From Chrysophaeum taylorii (lineage: Eukaryota > Sar > Pelagophyceae > Pelagomonadales > Pelagomonadaceae): a DNA stretch of 64,000 nt. Positions 48,501 through 63,079 of the stretch are shown here, one piece after another (within the stretch, counting starts at the first letter, position 1; every line of letters begins with the position of its first letter). The notes beneath the pieces were generated by a model. The model ran no database searches, was not told the DNA's origin, and saw only the letters and a program-made list of their open reading frames with translations. The position numbers were made by a program, and so were the translations under genes. The stretch covers positions 124,001 through 188,000 of the forward strand of contig JAQMWT010000695.1 in assembly GCA_029834535.1 (NCBI GenBank), read 5' to 3'.

Positions 48501-51500
48501 GTGATAGCGCTTGAAGCTGAGAAGGCAGAACTCGTTGCCGACTTTGATGCACTAAAGGCCGAAGCTGAGGAGCTACGCGCTTCAGTTGACACACGCGAGG
48601 CTGGGGAGCTGGCGCTCAAGGCCGAGCTTGATGCTGTGCGCGACAGTTCGAGAGTCATGGTTTCGGCCCAGCGCCAAACCATGGCCGCGAAGGGCGAGCG
48701 TCGGCGTGCCACGGCATCACTCGACGAGTCCAAAGCGCGCGTGATCGTGCTCGCGGCTGAGAAGGCTAAGCTCGCTGCCGACTTTGATTCGCTCAAAACC
48801 GAAGCTGACGAGCTGCGCGAGTCGATTGCCGCACACAAGGACGCGGAGTTGGCGCTCAAGGCCGAGCTCGAAGCTGTGCGCGATGGGTCGCGAGTTATGG
48901 CCTCGGCGCAGCGCGAGCTCGTGGTCGAGAAGGGCGAGTGCCGGCGTGCCACCGAATCACTCGACGACTCCAAGGCGCGCACGATCGCGCTTGTTGAGGC
49001 CGAGAAGGCTAAGCCTACCACTGACTTCGACGCGCTTAATACTGAGGCTGACAAGGTCTGCGATTCAAAGGCAGCGCCGAAAAATAAAGCGCTGAATCAA
49101 AGACTGGACTCACCCGATGGCGTCTCAGAGAATACTCTGTTGAACGATGAATGCGCCCAACAGACACGGTGTGCGGCCGAAGAAGTAAAAGCTGTCGATG
49201 ACGACTCTCGACATGAGATGACTGCAATCTCGGCGACTCTCGCCATCTGTCCTGCTAGCGACGACACGGCTGAAGATCTACGCGCTGTGCCTCAGTCGTC
49301 GAGTCTAGAGCAAACCTTCGCAACCTGTAAACAAGCCGTGCCTGTCGAAGACACACCGCCTCCAGCTGAGCCGCCACTGGAGTTGATATCGCAGATGATG
49401 TTGCAGTTGTTTGCCGCCGATTTGAAAGACGACAAATTGCTGCAGATTCCGGACGAACTGCGCGATCGAATCCAGGCCTCACAGTCTTTCGAAGAAGCCA
49501 AAGCGCGCTCAACTGCCCTCGAGGCAGAGAAGGCAGCGCTCATTGCACGCAACAAGACGTTGTGCCAGGAAAAGGCTGATATGCAGCGCAAGAGGCATGA
49601 AGAAGTGTGCGAAGATCTCCAAAAATCCAACGCTGTTGTCGAGCAACTGCATAAGCTAGAGGGTGATTACAACGTGCTGAAAACCAAAGCTAACAAGTTG
49701 CGCGACTCGGCTGCTGAGCATGAAGCAAAGCACCTAGCGCTCAAAACAGAACTTGATGCCATGCGCGACAGCACAGCCGAAATGAACGCCGAAGGAAAAA
49801 TTGAAGCAGTAGCTGGAGTTGATGAGACGGTTGCCGACGAAGAAAAGCAACGCGAGCTAGCTGTCGAGGAGGAGCCACCATACTCTGGTCCTCACGTGCG
49901 CGATCTTGAGCAGTGTCAGCATCGTGTTGTCTCCGTGCCTGAAGAATCGGGGCGTGATGCACGACACCAATTGATGACCTCAGCAGAGATGGCACAGTCG
50001 ATATTGCAGTTGTTTTCTGCTGAAGACAACGTTCTTCTGCAGCTTCCGGATGAATTGCGAGGACGTATCCAGGCAGCCCGGTCATTCGACAGGGCTGAAG
50101 CGCGTGCTACGACACTTGAGGCGGACAAGGCGACACTTATAGCACGCAACAATGCTTTGTGTCACGAAAAGGCTGAGATGCAGCGGAAGAGGCACAACGA
50201 GGTGTGCGAAGATCTCCACAAATCAAACGCTGTCGTCGAGCAATTGCACAAGCTTGAACTCGACTACGACAAGTTGAAACTCGAAGCTGACAAGCTGCGC
50301 CAGGCGGTTGCAGCGCAGAAAGCGAAGCAGCAGGCTCTCCCAAATGAACTCGATGCCAAATCTAAAGTGAGCGATACTGTCGTCGACGATGGCACGCAAC
50401 GCAAGCTCACCGCCACGATGCGGGGGACCACTGCTTCTCAGTCGCGCCGCCTGCTAACATCTGTTGACGCCGAGCACAGTCAGCAGCAGGATGCCCCCCT
50501 GCCTGCAGAAGTGGAGTCTGATGCTTCTCTCCGAGTAACGGCATCTCCATTCCCTGAGATGGCACAGTCAATGTTGCAATTGTTTGGCGCCGACGACGAT
50601 GTTCTGCGCCGGCTTCCAGACGAACTGCGAGAGCGCATTCAGGCCGCCCAGTCATTCGAAGAGACCAAAGCGCATGCTGCGATGCTCGAGGCGGAGAAAG
50701 CGTCGCTTATTGCGCGTAATAAGGCTTTGTGCCAAGAACAGGCTGATATGCAGCGGAAGAGGCAAGAAGATGCGTGGAAAGATCTCCACATCCCAAACAC
50801 TGTCATCGAGCAATTGCGCAAACTCGAGGCCGACTACGGTGCGCTGAAGCCCGAGTCCGACAAGTTGCGCGACTCGGCTGCAGCGCAAGAAACGAAGCAG
50901 CTGGCGCTCCAAGCTGAACTCGACGCACGTCGTGAAATTGTGCCAGACTATGCGGAAGCAGGTGGGTCTGAGGGTGGGTCTATTCCCAGAACTGCGAGAC
51001 TTGAGGCTGCTCTCAGCGATTCGGAGGCGCGTACAGCGACGCTTGAGTCTGAAATGGTGAGGCTTCACGACGAGATCAACGAGCTCAAGGCCGAAGCGGA
51101 CGAGCTCCGCGACTCGGCTGCTGTGCACGAGGCAACGGAGCTTGCTCTCAAAGCTGAGCTTGATTCAGCGCGCGACAGCACGAGGGTCATGGCCTCAGCG
51201 CAACGCCTGCTTATGATTGAGAAGGGCGAGCGTCGGCGTGCGTCGGCATCGCTCGACGATTCAAAAGCACGTGCGGTCGTGCTTGAAGCCGACAAAGCAA
51301 GGCTTGTAACCGAAGTTGGCGCCCTCAAAGCCGAAGCGGACGAATTGCGGGACTCAGCTGCTGCGCAGGAGGCGACGGAGCTCGCTCTCAAAGCCGAGCT
51401 CGAGGCAATGCGCGACAGCATGCAGTTGATGGCCTCGGCGCAGCGTCAACTGATGGCAGAAAAGGGCGAACGTCGGCGAACGTCGACACGGCTTGACAAT

Positions 51501-54500
51501 TCTAAAGCACGCGCTGCCATGCTCGAGGCCGAAAATACAAAGCTCACGGCAGAAATTGATGCGCTCAAGGCCGAAGCTGACGAGTTGCGGGACTCGGCTG
51601 CTGCACACGCGGCAGCGGAGCTGACTCTCAACGCCGAACTCAAATCAATGCGAGACGGCACGCGAGCTATGACTGCAGCGCAGCGCCAACTGATGTTCGA
51701 GAAGGGTGAGCGTAGACGAGCTTCTGTGTCCCTAGACAATGCCAGAGCACGTGCGGCGATGCTCGAGGCTGAGAAGAATGCGCTCGAAGCCGAAGCAGTT
51801 CAGTTGCGACACAACAACAGCACCTTGGACCGAGAAAAGGCTGAGCTGCGGCGCGAGCTGGAGTCGTCGGTACAATCATGCGATCGTTCAAAGAAGACGG
51901 ATGCTGAGCCAGGCGCTGGCGAGAAGGCCGGCGCTGTGGCTGAAAAGCTTCGCAAGCTTCAAGCGGACCACAGTGTGCTGAAGGCCGAAGCAGCCAGACT
52001 ACGTCGAGCGGTGGCATCAGCGGAGTCACGGTTGCCGGGAGGTAGTGAAAAGTTGCCAGACGCCGTCGGCAAGCATCATCATCCACACCAGAAGGCCAAG
52101 CGCCAGCTACGTGTCGAGGAGCGCGAGAAGCGCCGCGCGGCAGCCTCTCTAGAGAAGGCGACTGCAATGTGCCAACAGCTGCAGGCTGAGGTCGAACGTC
52201 TAAAGCTGCAAGATAGTGGGGTTGTGGCAGAGCGAGATGCCTTGCAGCTACGTGTTGCCACCCTTGAAGCTGAGCGTGACAAGCATCACGACTCTGCGAA
52301 CGAACTTGCGCGGGAGCTCGAACAATCTACTCTCCTCATCGAGGAGCTTCACGATCTTCATATGCAGTACGACGCTCTCAAAGCCGATGCTGACAAACTG
52401 CGTGCTGAGCGCCCGATGCGGCTTACGAACCAGCCGCCCGAGATATTAACGAACGATGCGTTCGTGATGGCAAACCAGATGGAAGCCGACCTCCCGGCGG
52501 AGGCTGATGCAATGGAGCCCGTTCGATCAAAGGACGATACTACGAAAGTTGACCCGACTATGGAGGCCGATGCGACGGAAGCTATCCCAATTAAGGCCTC
52601 TCCGCCGATAGAAAAGATCACGCCCGAAAAGAAGGAACCGGAAGTCGAGGATCACGTTGACGACGAAATGGATATCACGTATCACGATCACCACGACGAG
52701 CGGCACTCAGCGCGTCGCAATGCATCGGGCTACGTGCGTCATCACCACTCGCACAAGAAATTGCGAGTGCGTCTCGGCCACCCTGTCCTTGTCGGCGGAA
52801 AGAAACAGAATAACAAGCGGCACCACAAAATGGACGACGAGGAGGCTAGCGATGATATTATTCCTCGAGAAGTGAAGACCCCAACTTTGCGAGAAAAAGA
52901 GGAAGAAACTCCAGAACAGCGCGATCTGACACCAGAACTTGAAGCGCTCAAATCCCTAGTAAAGCAACTGCATGATGATCAAGTCGATTTCAAGCTCGAG
53001 AACGAACGGCTTTGTGCCGAGGTAAGCAGCTCGAAAGACGAGACACGACAACTTCGAGCCCAACTCGCCAGCGCCTTTTTGCCAGCTCATACTGTTGACG
53101 AACCACCCATTATTGAGTCGCCATTGCCTACCCTGTCGACGGTGGCCTTACCACACGAAGTTGACCAAGTCGCTGGTGTCGGCGCTCCCGCGTGGGTAGA
53201 GACCGACGCAGCAGTACGAGAGCGTGCATTGCCAACGCGAAGAAGCACGGAGGCGCCGTCGAAATTGGTATCAGAAGAAACACGGGATACCGATGATGGC
53301 GTCGAAGAGGAAGCCGCTGTTCCGAAAGAAGAGAGTAATGACGACACTCGTGCGTCGAAATCATCCGCAGCAGACGCGCCGAACGCGACCGAAGTGAACG
53401 AGGACGCCACCTTTCAGGAAGAAAAGAAGGCAATTGCAGCGCAGCTTACGGAGAGCGTCCTTCAGACGGCTCTTTGTGAAGCCGCTGAAATTCTGTGCAA
53501 GCAGATGCATGCCCACACTACGAATCGTAAGGGCGACGCGTCAACAGACGCGGCGGCAGCAGCCGCGAACGAGTGGAATGTAGTTGCGGGCAAGCTCTCC
53601 GTGTGCCTCAATCACCACAGAGACGTGCTCAAGAACGAGCTTCAGGTCCCAAAATCACCAGCTTTGGCACCGAGCATGTATATTAGCGACGAGATGGTGG
53701 CGGCGGATGCTGCTGGGCCCTATCTTGAAAACGTGAGCAGTACTTTGCCGCCGCCGCCGCCGCGGCGCGAAGCTGCGATCCCGGCGCCGCGTGCTGATTC
53801 CCCCTTGAGAGTTCAGGAGATAAGCGACGAGGAACCAAGTCCACCGTACGGCCGGCGATGGTCAGCAGCACGGAGCTCTGGGAGTCCGCCCCGGCGCAGA
53901 CACACATCACCTCCGACGTATGTACGCAGCGACTCGTCGCCATCTCCCAACAGCGCAGTGAAAACGCTCGTGCTGCAAGCTCAGAAAGATCTGGACACTC
54001 TCGCGCCTCGGAGCCGAGTATCCCCATCAACTCCGCTCGATCCTCCTTCGTCGCCGTCCTCCCGCTTCCCAAGCAGCTATCTCTCGTCGCCGGAGTTCTC
54101 AATGCTCAAGTCGCCTCGCGCCGACACCCCGCAGCGACCCTCCAAGTCGGTCAGCTTCGCCACGCCCTTGTCTCCCCCGCCGGCCAGCTCGAAAGGTACC
54201 GAAGAAGGCGCTGGCACGAGGTCATCTTGGTCGCCCATGTCGAGCCGCGACCGCGAACCGCGACGCACCTCCACGGGCCCAAAACAAAGTACGGTCCGTG
54301 GATCACCGCACATCAGCTCACCGCCTCGACGCGCCCTCGAGCCGAAACTAACGTCGGTCATTTCGTCTTCCGAGCGGATTCCCATCGACGCCGATGCGCT
54401 TATTGAGGATTTGGCGTCGCTCCGATTCGAGGGTGACTTCCAGATGTTCCTCGCGTCGCTCGAGCGTTTTTCTGACGAAGCATTCTACCAGACCTTCAAC

Positions 54501-54569
54501 ATGACGCGCGACGCCTTCAAGAATCTCCCGGTTTGGAAGAAGCACCAGCTCTCTCGCCACCCGCACTAG
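45528..54569 (+). CDS. Giant intronless coiled-coil protein with internal tandem repeats
   Basis: The predicted protein has 3,013 residues; the first in-frame ATG is 45528. A C2HC zinc-finger-like motif opens the protein (Cys13, Cys17, His29, Cys33). About 2,300 residues of Ala/Glu/Leu/Arg-rich coiled coil follow, in three repeat classes: two 133-residue units (HEHSNEEHAELCAELDES), eight consecutive 80-residue units (LKAELEAVRDGSRVMASAQR, EKGERRRAT) from about 47221, and three units of about 190-200 residues (LLQIPDELRDRIQASQSFEE). Three more 80-residue units sit at 51181-51900. The C-terminal 600 residues are disordered, with SP/SPP sites, and end in a helical domain (DALIEDLASLRFEGDFQMFL). 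No motor or kinase domain is present. A golgin-, centrosome- or cytoskeleton-type tether is inferred. Confidence 0.85.
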   Translation: MRAAFRRKQLFECEYGCGFLGLFQEVAAHERVCTKRCGDDTSGLNSSRVARAHPTTTASDSSSPKVKVVQDKLATMSSAHRNLDDTLRDAATDYEAAKQALVCAEARLRELGNMDLGGGGDDENHAGANGGRDATTTANTTTTTTEAERLMAANVTLEREKLKLRQELKLWREHSNEEHVELCTELAKSSAVIEELHQLNVDYEKLNVEAEGLRAAAAALEATQDALRAAEDRLKELEADAAADAAATRQLRVEKRERRRVSQSLEDMKEAVDSLQGEKEMLVAATVQLEREKEELRRDLELWRESHEHSNEEHAELCAELDESTVVIKQLHADYDAVKAEATRLRSIASAHKTTRQELEASRARVDDLEAARENGDAAAARQLRIEKRERRRVSQSLERTKEVTTALEAEKAMLLGANITLEREKSELRRELELWRASHEHSNEEHADLCAELDKSSAVIEQLNAEYDSLKAEAAELRATARQQLADDTRDDDHNAAEAQNGTSLVPHQQSRNGAVNDEQLRADYDALKSEADELRQLVAAHVASEMALKEELEAVRDGSRVTAAAQRQLVVEKLYRRRSTESLDDSKARVIKLEAEKADLVANFDALEAESEELRESVAAHEAAELALRAELEAVRDGAGVMASAQRQLVVEKGERRRATESNDGFKARATKLEAENATLVANFDTLEAEAEELRESVTAHEAAELALKAELEAVRDGARVMASAQRQLVVEKGERRRATECFEGSKDRVIKLEAEKAALVADFESLKTEAEELRVLVAAREASELTLKAELEAVRDGSRVMASAQRQLMIEKGESRRSNASLDNSNSRVTALEAEKAELVAHFDALKTEADELRDSVAAHEATELALKAELEAVRDGARVTAAAQRQLVVEKLYRRRATECLDGSTARVIALEAEKADLDAHFDALNGEADELRGLVAAHEAAELALKAELEAVRDGSRVMASAQRQLVAEKGERRRATTSLDDAKARVIALEAEKAELVADFDALKAEAEELRASVDTREAGELALKAELDAVRDSSRVMVSAQRQTMAAKGERRRATASLDESKARVIVLAAEKAKLAADFDSLKTEADELRESIAAHKDAELALKAELEAVRDGSRVMASAQRELVVEKGECRRATESLDDSKARTIALVEAEKAKPTTDFDALNTEADKVCDSKAAPKNKALNQRLDSPDGVSENTLLNDECAQQTRCAAEEVKAVDDDSRHEMTAISATLAICPASDDTAEDLRAVPQSSSLEQTFATCKQAVPVEDTPPPAEPPLELISQMMLQLFAADLKDDKLLQIPDELRDRIQASQSFEEAKARSTALEAEKAALIARNKTLCQEKADMQRKRHEEVCEDLQKSNAVVEQLHKLEGDYNVLKTKANKLRDSAAEHEAKHLALKTELDAMRDSTAEMNAEGKIEAVAGVDETVADEEKQRELAVEEEPPYSGPHVRDLEQCQHRVVSVPEESGRDARHQLMTSAEMAQSILQLFSAEDNVLLQLPDELRGRIQAARSFDRAEARATTLEADKATLIARNNALCHEKAEMQRKRHNEVCEDLHKSNAVVEQLHKLELDYDKLKLEADKLRQAVAAQKAKQQALPNELDAKSKVSDTVVDDGTQRKLTATMRGTTASQSRRLLTSVDAEHSQQQDAPLPAEVESDASLRVTASPFPEMAQSMLQLFGADDDVLRRLPDELRERIQAAQSFEETKAHAAMLEAEKASLIARNKALCQEQADMQRKRQEDAWKDLHIPNTVIEQLRKLEADYGALKPESDKLRDSAAAQETKQLALQAELDARREIVPDYAEAGGSEGGSIPRTARLEAALSDSEARTATLESEMVRLHDEINELKAEADELRDSAAVHEATELALKAELDSARDSTRVMASAQRLLMIEKGERRRASASLDDSKARAVVLEADKARLVTEVGALKAEADELRDSAAAQEATELALKAELEAMRDSMQLMASAQRQLMAEKGERRRTSTRLDNSKARAAMLEAENTKLTAEIDALKAEADELRDSAAAHAAAELTLNAELKSMRDGTRAMTAAQRQLMFEKGERRRASVSLDNARARAAMLEAEKNALEAEAVQLRHNNSTLDREKAELRRELESSVQSCDRSKKTDAEPGAGEKAGAVAEKLRKLQADHSVLKAEAARLRRAVASAESRLPGGSEKLPDAVGKHHHPHQKAKRQLRVEEREKRRAAASLEKATAMCQQLQAEVERLKLQDSGVVAERDALQLRVATLEAERDKHHDSANELARELEQSTLLIEELHDLHMQYDALKADADKLRAERPMRLTNQPPEILTNDAFVMANQMEADLPAEADAMEPVRSKDDTTKVDPTMEADATEAIPIKASPPIEKITPEKKEPEVEDHVDDEMDITYHDHHDERHSARRNASGYVRHHHSHKKLRVRLGHPVLVGGKKQNNKRHHKMDDEEASDDIIPREVKTPTLREKEEETPEQRDLTPELEALKSLVKQLHDDQVDFKLENERLCAEVSSSKDETRQLRAQLASAFLPAHTVDEPPIIESPLPTLSTVALPHEVDQVAGVGAPAWVETDAAVRERALPTRRSTEAPSKLVSEETRDTDDGVEEEAAVPKEESNDDTRASKSSAADAPNATEVNEDATFQEEKKAIAAQLTESVLQTALCEAAEILCKQMHAHTTNRKGDASTDAAAAAANEWNVVAGKLSVCLNHHRDVLKNELQVPKSPALAPSMYISDEMVAADAAGPYLENVSSTLPPPPPRREAAIPAPRADSPLRVQEISDEEPSPPYGRRWSAARSSGSPPRRRHTSPPTYVRSDSSPSPNSAVKTLVLQAQKDLDTLAPRSRVSPSTPLDPPSSPSSRFPSSYLSSPEFSMLKSPRADTPQRPSKSVSFATPLSPPPASSKGTEEGAGTRSSWSPMSSRDREPRRTSTGPKQSTVRGSPHISSPPRRALEPKLTSVISSSERIPIDADALIEDLASLRFEGDFQMFLASLERFSDEAFYQTFNMTRDAFKNLPVWKKHQLSRHPH
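47221..49060 (+). repeat. Exact 240-bp tandem repeats within the coiled-coil gene
   Basis: The segment agcgccaactcgtggttgag and its variants recur at exactly 240-bp steps (47221, 47461, 47701, 47941, 48181, 48421, 48661, 48901 by line register), giving eight 80-residue units. The register is kept perfectly while bases diverge, as expected for a translated repeat under selection. Confidence 0.95.
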
Positions 54570-54800
54570 GTAGACGGCCGGCGGTGAGAAACAAAACAAG
54601 AACCTTCCGTAGAGACGGCTGCTGCAGTGGTGTCCTCCATCTTCGACGGCTTCCACTAGTAGTGGCGCGAATCTTCTCTCTTCTCTTCTCTTCTCGCCGC
54701 CGCGTTATCACACCACCACCCCTTTTTTGGTCGAATAATAGGGTCGTCGTCGTCGTCATCGTCGTCGTCAAAAACTAGTCTTTATGGGAGGTGTGACGCC

Positions 54801-55805
54801 CTGGGCGGCGAGCACAAGGGGTTCCGCGACGTGTGGTTCGCCTCGGTGTCGGGCTCGGGCGAGCACCTGTGGTCAGAGCAAATTGGGACCGCGAAGGTCG
54901 CGGGCATCGCCGTGGACGATCGAGGCGGCGGGAATTGGGCGCACGCCCCGGGCCAGATGGACGCGTGGGTCGGCGCGTGGAGCGAGACCGAGTGGCTGCG
55001 GCATCGTGGCGCAAGGTTTGGAGGTTCGGTTTTATTCGCGGGCGGAGCGACGTACGTATGGACGAACACCGCGGCCGACGCAGCGAAGGTAAGGGCGAGG
55101 TCTGGGTGGCGCGGTACACCTCGACCGGCGACCTTTCGTGGGCGACGCAGCTCGGAACTTCGAGCGCCGAGTCTTTGGGCGGGCTGGCCGTCGACGACGC
55201 TCTCTATGCCGTTGGCACGACCTTCGGCGACCTCGGATCTCCGCATCTGGGCCGGGGCGACGCTTGGGTGTTCCGCATCGACCCCGGCGATGTCGCGTGG
55301 ACCGCGCACGTCGCTGACCGAGCCGCGGCCGTCGACGGGGAGGGCGTCTACGTTGCCGGGACAACCTTCGATACTTTCGACCAATTTTTCAAGCCGGGCG
55401 GCTTCGACGTCTTTGTCGCCAAGCTCGCGAATGACGCCGGGGACATCCCGTGGACGAGCATGATTGGCTCGCGCGACGTCCGAGCTATCGCGGTCGCTCG
55501 AGACGTCGTCTACGTCGGCGGGGCTACTTTCGGGACCCAACGCCGGCAAGAGCGACGCCTGACTCGCCCTCTTCGACGCCGGCAATCTTATCGACGAGGC
55601 GCAGTTTGCCGAGGCAGACCGCGACACTCTCGACGCCATTGCTGCCGCCCCGAACGGCGACGTCCTCGTAGCCGGCGCGACCGGCGGCAGCTTTGGCAAG
55701 TGCAACGCCGGCCTCCTTGACGTCAGGCTCGCGCGCGCCCCGACCGACGCCGTGCTCGCCTTCCTCCGGCGCCTTCGAACACAACAACAACGACACCAAA
55801 AATAG
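54801..55805 (+). pseudogene. Broken SBBP/beta-propeller-repeat gene
   Basis: Segments typical of SBBP-type repeats lie in order: LGGEHKGFRDVWFASVSGSG (frame of 54801), then after a frame change near 55090 EVWVARYTSTGDLSWATQLG, LYAVGTTFGDLGSP, VYVAGTTFDTFDQFFKPGGF and DVFVAKLANDAGDIPWTSMI. Another frame change near 55540 is followed by KSDA, a TGA at 55560-55562 where Trp is expected, and LALFDAGNLIDEAQ to a TAG at 55803. At 55090 removal of a 4-bp gtaa restores the repeat frame. The N-terminus is missing. The family is mainly bacterial and extracellular; function here is presumably lost. Confidence 0.75.
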
Positions 55806-56317
55806 CTTTGATTGGAGACTGCCTCTGTTTTGAACTGTATATTTACCTTGTGATCGATCGTCTTCGTCCTGCGACATAGTATTATAGATCTCGAGATCGA
55901 TCCCAGCGCAGACAGACAGACAGACAGACAGACTGACTGACAGTTCGCGCACGAAAGCACGCACGATGAATGAATGCGACCACAACACGGTCACGAGCTT
56001 CTTCTTCTTCTTCTTCCGTCGCAGCAGTCATGCCGAGTGGTGGGTGATGGTGATTTCTCTGTACACACTTATTACACTATAGCTGTCTTGTAGTAGGCAC
56101 GACGACGACAACATCTTGGTGGTCGCCGCGCCGCCGCATGGAGAGATGACGCCAACGACAGTAGACACATTCTGCAGTACTATTATCAACACCACCGCCA
56201 GCTCGGGTGTATAATGTAGGCGCTTAATTAAAGTATGATGCAGTTTTACTTCAACATTTTTGCGTTACGAAAGTAGGTTGGATACAGGCATTGGATACCA
56301 AGTTACGGCTGCAAGCA
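55806..56317. other. 512-bp intergenic region upstream of the Pmp-repeat gene
   Basis: No gene was recognised. It contains a (GACA)n tract at 55909-55943, a (CTT)n run near 55998-56016, and AT-rich sequence from 56165 to 56280 that is a plausible promoter for the downstream gene. Confidence 0.5.
55909..55943. repeat. (GACA)n microsatellite
   Basis: A tetranucleotide tract (gacagacagaca... with gact variants). Its complement (TGTC) is related to the GTCA/GTCT tract inside intron 2 of the next gene. Confidence 0.9.
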
Positions 56318-61838
<5,521 letters not shown>

Positions 61839-63079
61839 TAGACGCTCGACCGTGGATTTTTTTAGGGGTTGGTCAGTCACTCTCTGCGATTGTCTCACCG
61901 TTGAGACTGAATCCTATGGCTCGAATAATTAAGACGCTGCGTTCGCCTCGGCATATTACATTAAGCTTCGACTGACTTTTTTCTGCCTTTTGGTGGTTTG
62001 CCGAGATACCACACATGGTTTTATTACACGACCGTGAGAGGTGCTTGCTTGCTATAAACTTTTTCGGCGGTTCCAGTAATAAATTATCAATATAGGAGGA
62101 CGGAAGCGTAGAGACTCGCAGCATTTTTGATAATATAATAAGATCCCGGAACGAAACAAAAAAGTTTCAGTTCAAGTTCAACAAATACTTCACATTCGTT
62201 GCGTGCCTGCGTGCCCACTAGGCCACGTCACCTCTGTCGTTTTGCGAGACGATGTGACGTGTCCTCCGTCGACGACGACACGTCTTTTAGTTTCGCCCGC
62301 GCCTGAGTTGCGAAAGACCAGCCAGCAAAAAGCTCTCGAGAGCTAGCTCTCAGACGTCGAAAAGCCATACGGACCACGACCACCATCTGGATGAGATAGA
62401 TACCGTCTTCAACGCCGCAGCTTGGTGGTGGTCGCCGCCGTCAATGTCTCTGTGGAACAAGCCCGTCGAAACCGTGAAGGGCGACAAAAAAAAGACACCA
62501 GACGTAACTGCAACGATGGGTGAATCGGTTGGATGCGAAAGAGATTAAGCGCTGCGCACCCGCAGGATCAGCAGCACCTACAAGTGAGAAAATTCATGCA
62601 CTGGTCTTGGTGACTTTCGCGTGTAGGACACCGACCACTTCGACATCGAAATAGCGAATCGACTCGCAGTGGGATCTCGAATTTTGACAGCATCGCCTCG
62701 TCAAGATCGCCAGCTAGTCGGTTTAGAACATCGACCAGGTTGCGTGCGCCGGGGCAAAACGTTGCGCGCCGCCAGGCCCGAAAGAATCGCATGCACCATA
62801 GCTCGTACTCAGCCTCGACGAGATGATTGGTCCTATATAGTATGCCCGCGGGCTTTTATGACTCGAGACTACCTATATGAGGACGCGCTGCTGTTCAAAG
62901 ACGACGACCGTGCACCCGCAGAAGCGCCTCAAAACAGCGTTAATCGCCAGCTTGCTCTACGTTGGTCTCATGAGAAGTGCCGCGCTGTCTGCACCTGGTG
63001 TACCTATGTTGGCCATATGATGGGAAGACCCCCCGCAGCCACCGCCTAGTTCAATTTCCTAATGTAACAACAAAAATAA
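61839..63079. other. 1.24 kb with no intact gene
   Basis: The segment is AT-rich in its first 350 bp. On the minus strand at about 62600-62790 a short frame reads RLAGDLDEAMLSKFEIPLRV, faintly like the sensor/arginine-finger region of AAA ATPases (DLDeAllrRF), but nothing around it supports a gene. A 20-bp segment near 62163-62182 matches one at 42191-42210 with one mismatch. Nothing else was recognised. Confidence 0.4.

Noticed and set aside
47221-49060. CRISPR-like or satellite array
   Set aside because: The 240-bp units lie inside one open frame, vary mainly by substitution, and have no repeat-spacer structure.
55560-55562. TGA read as selenocysteine or reassigned Trp
   Set aside because: The same gene has two further frame breaks, no SECIS-like element was seen, and other genes in the window end at TGA normally.
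54782-55960. 392-codon minus-strand open frame
   Set aside because: It runs antisense to the broken SBBP repeats, and its translation matches no family, whereas the plus strand does.
62568-62792. AAA-ATPase gene fragment on the minus strand
   Set aside because: Only about 15 residues resemble the family (DLDEAMLSKF). No Walker motifs or neighbouring segments were found.
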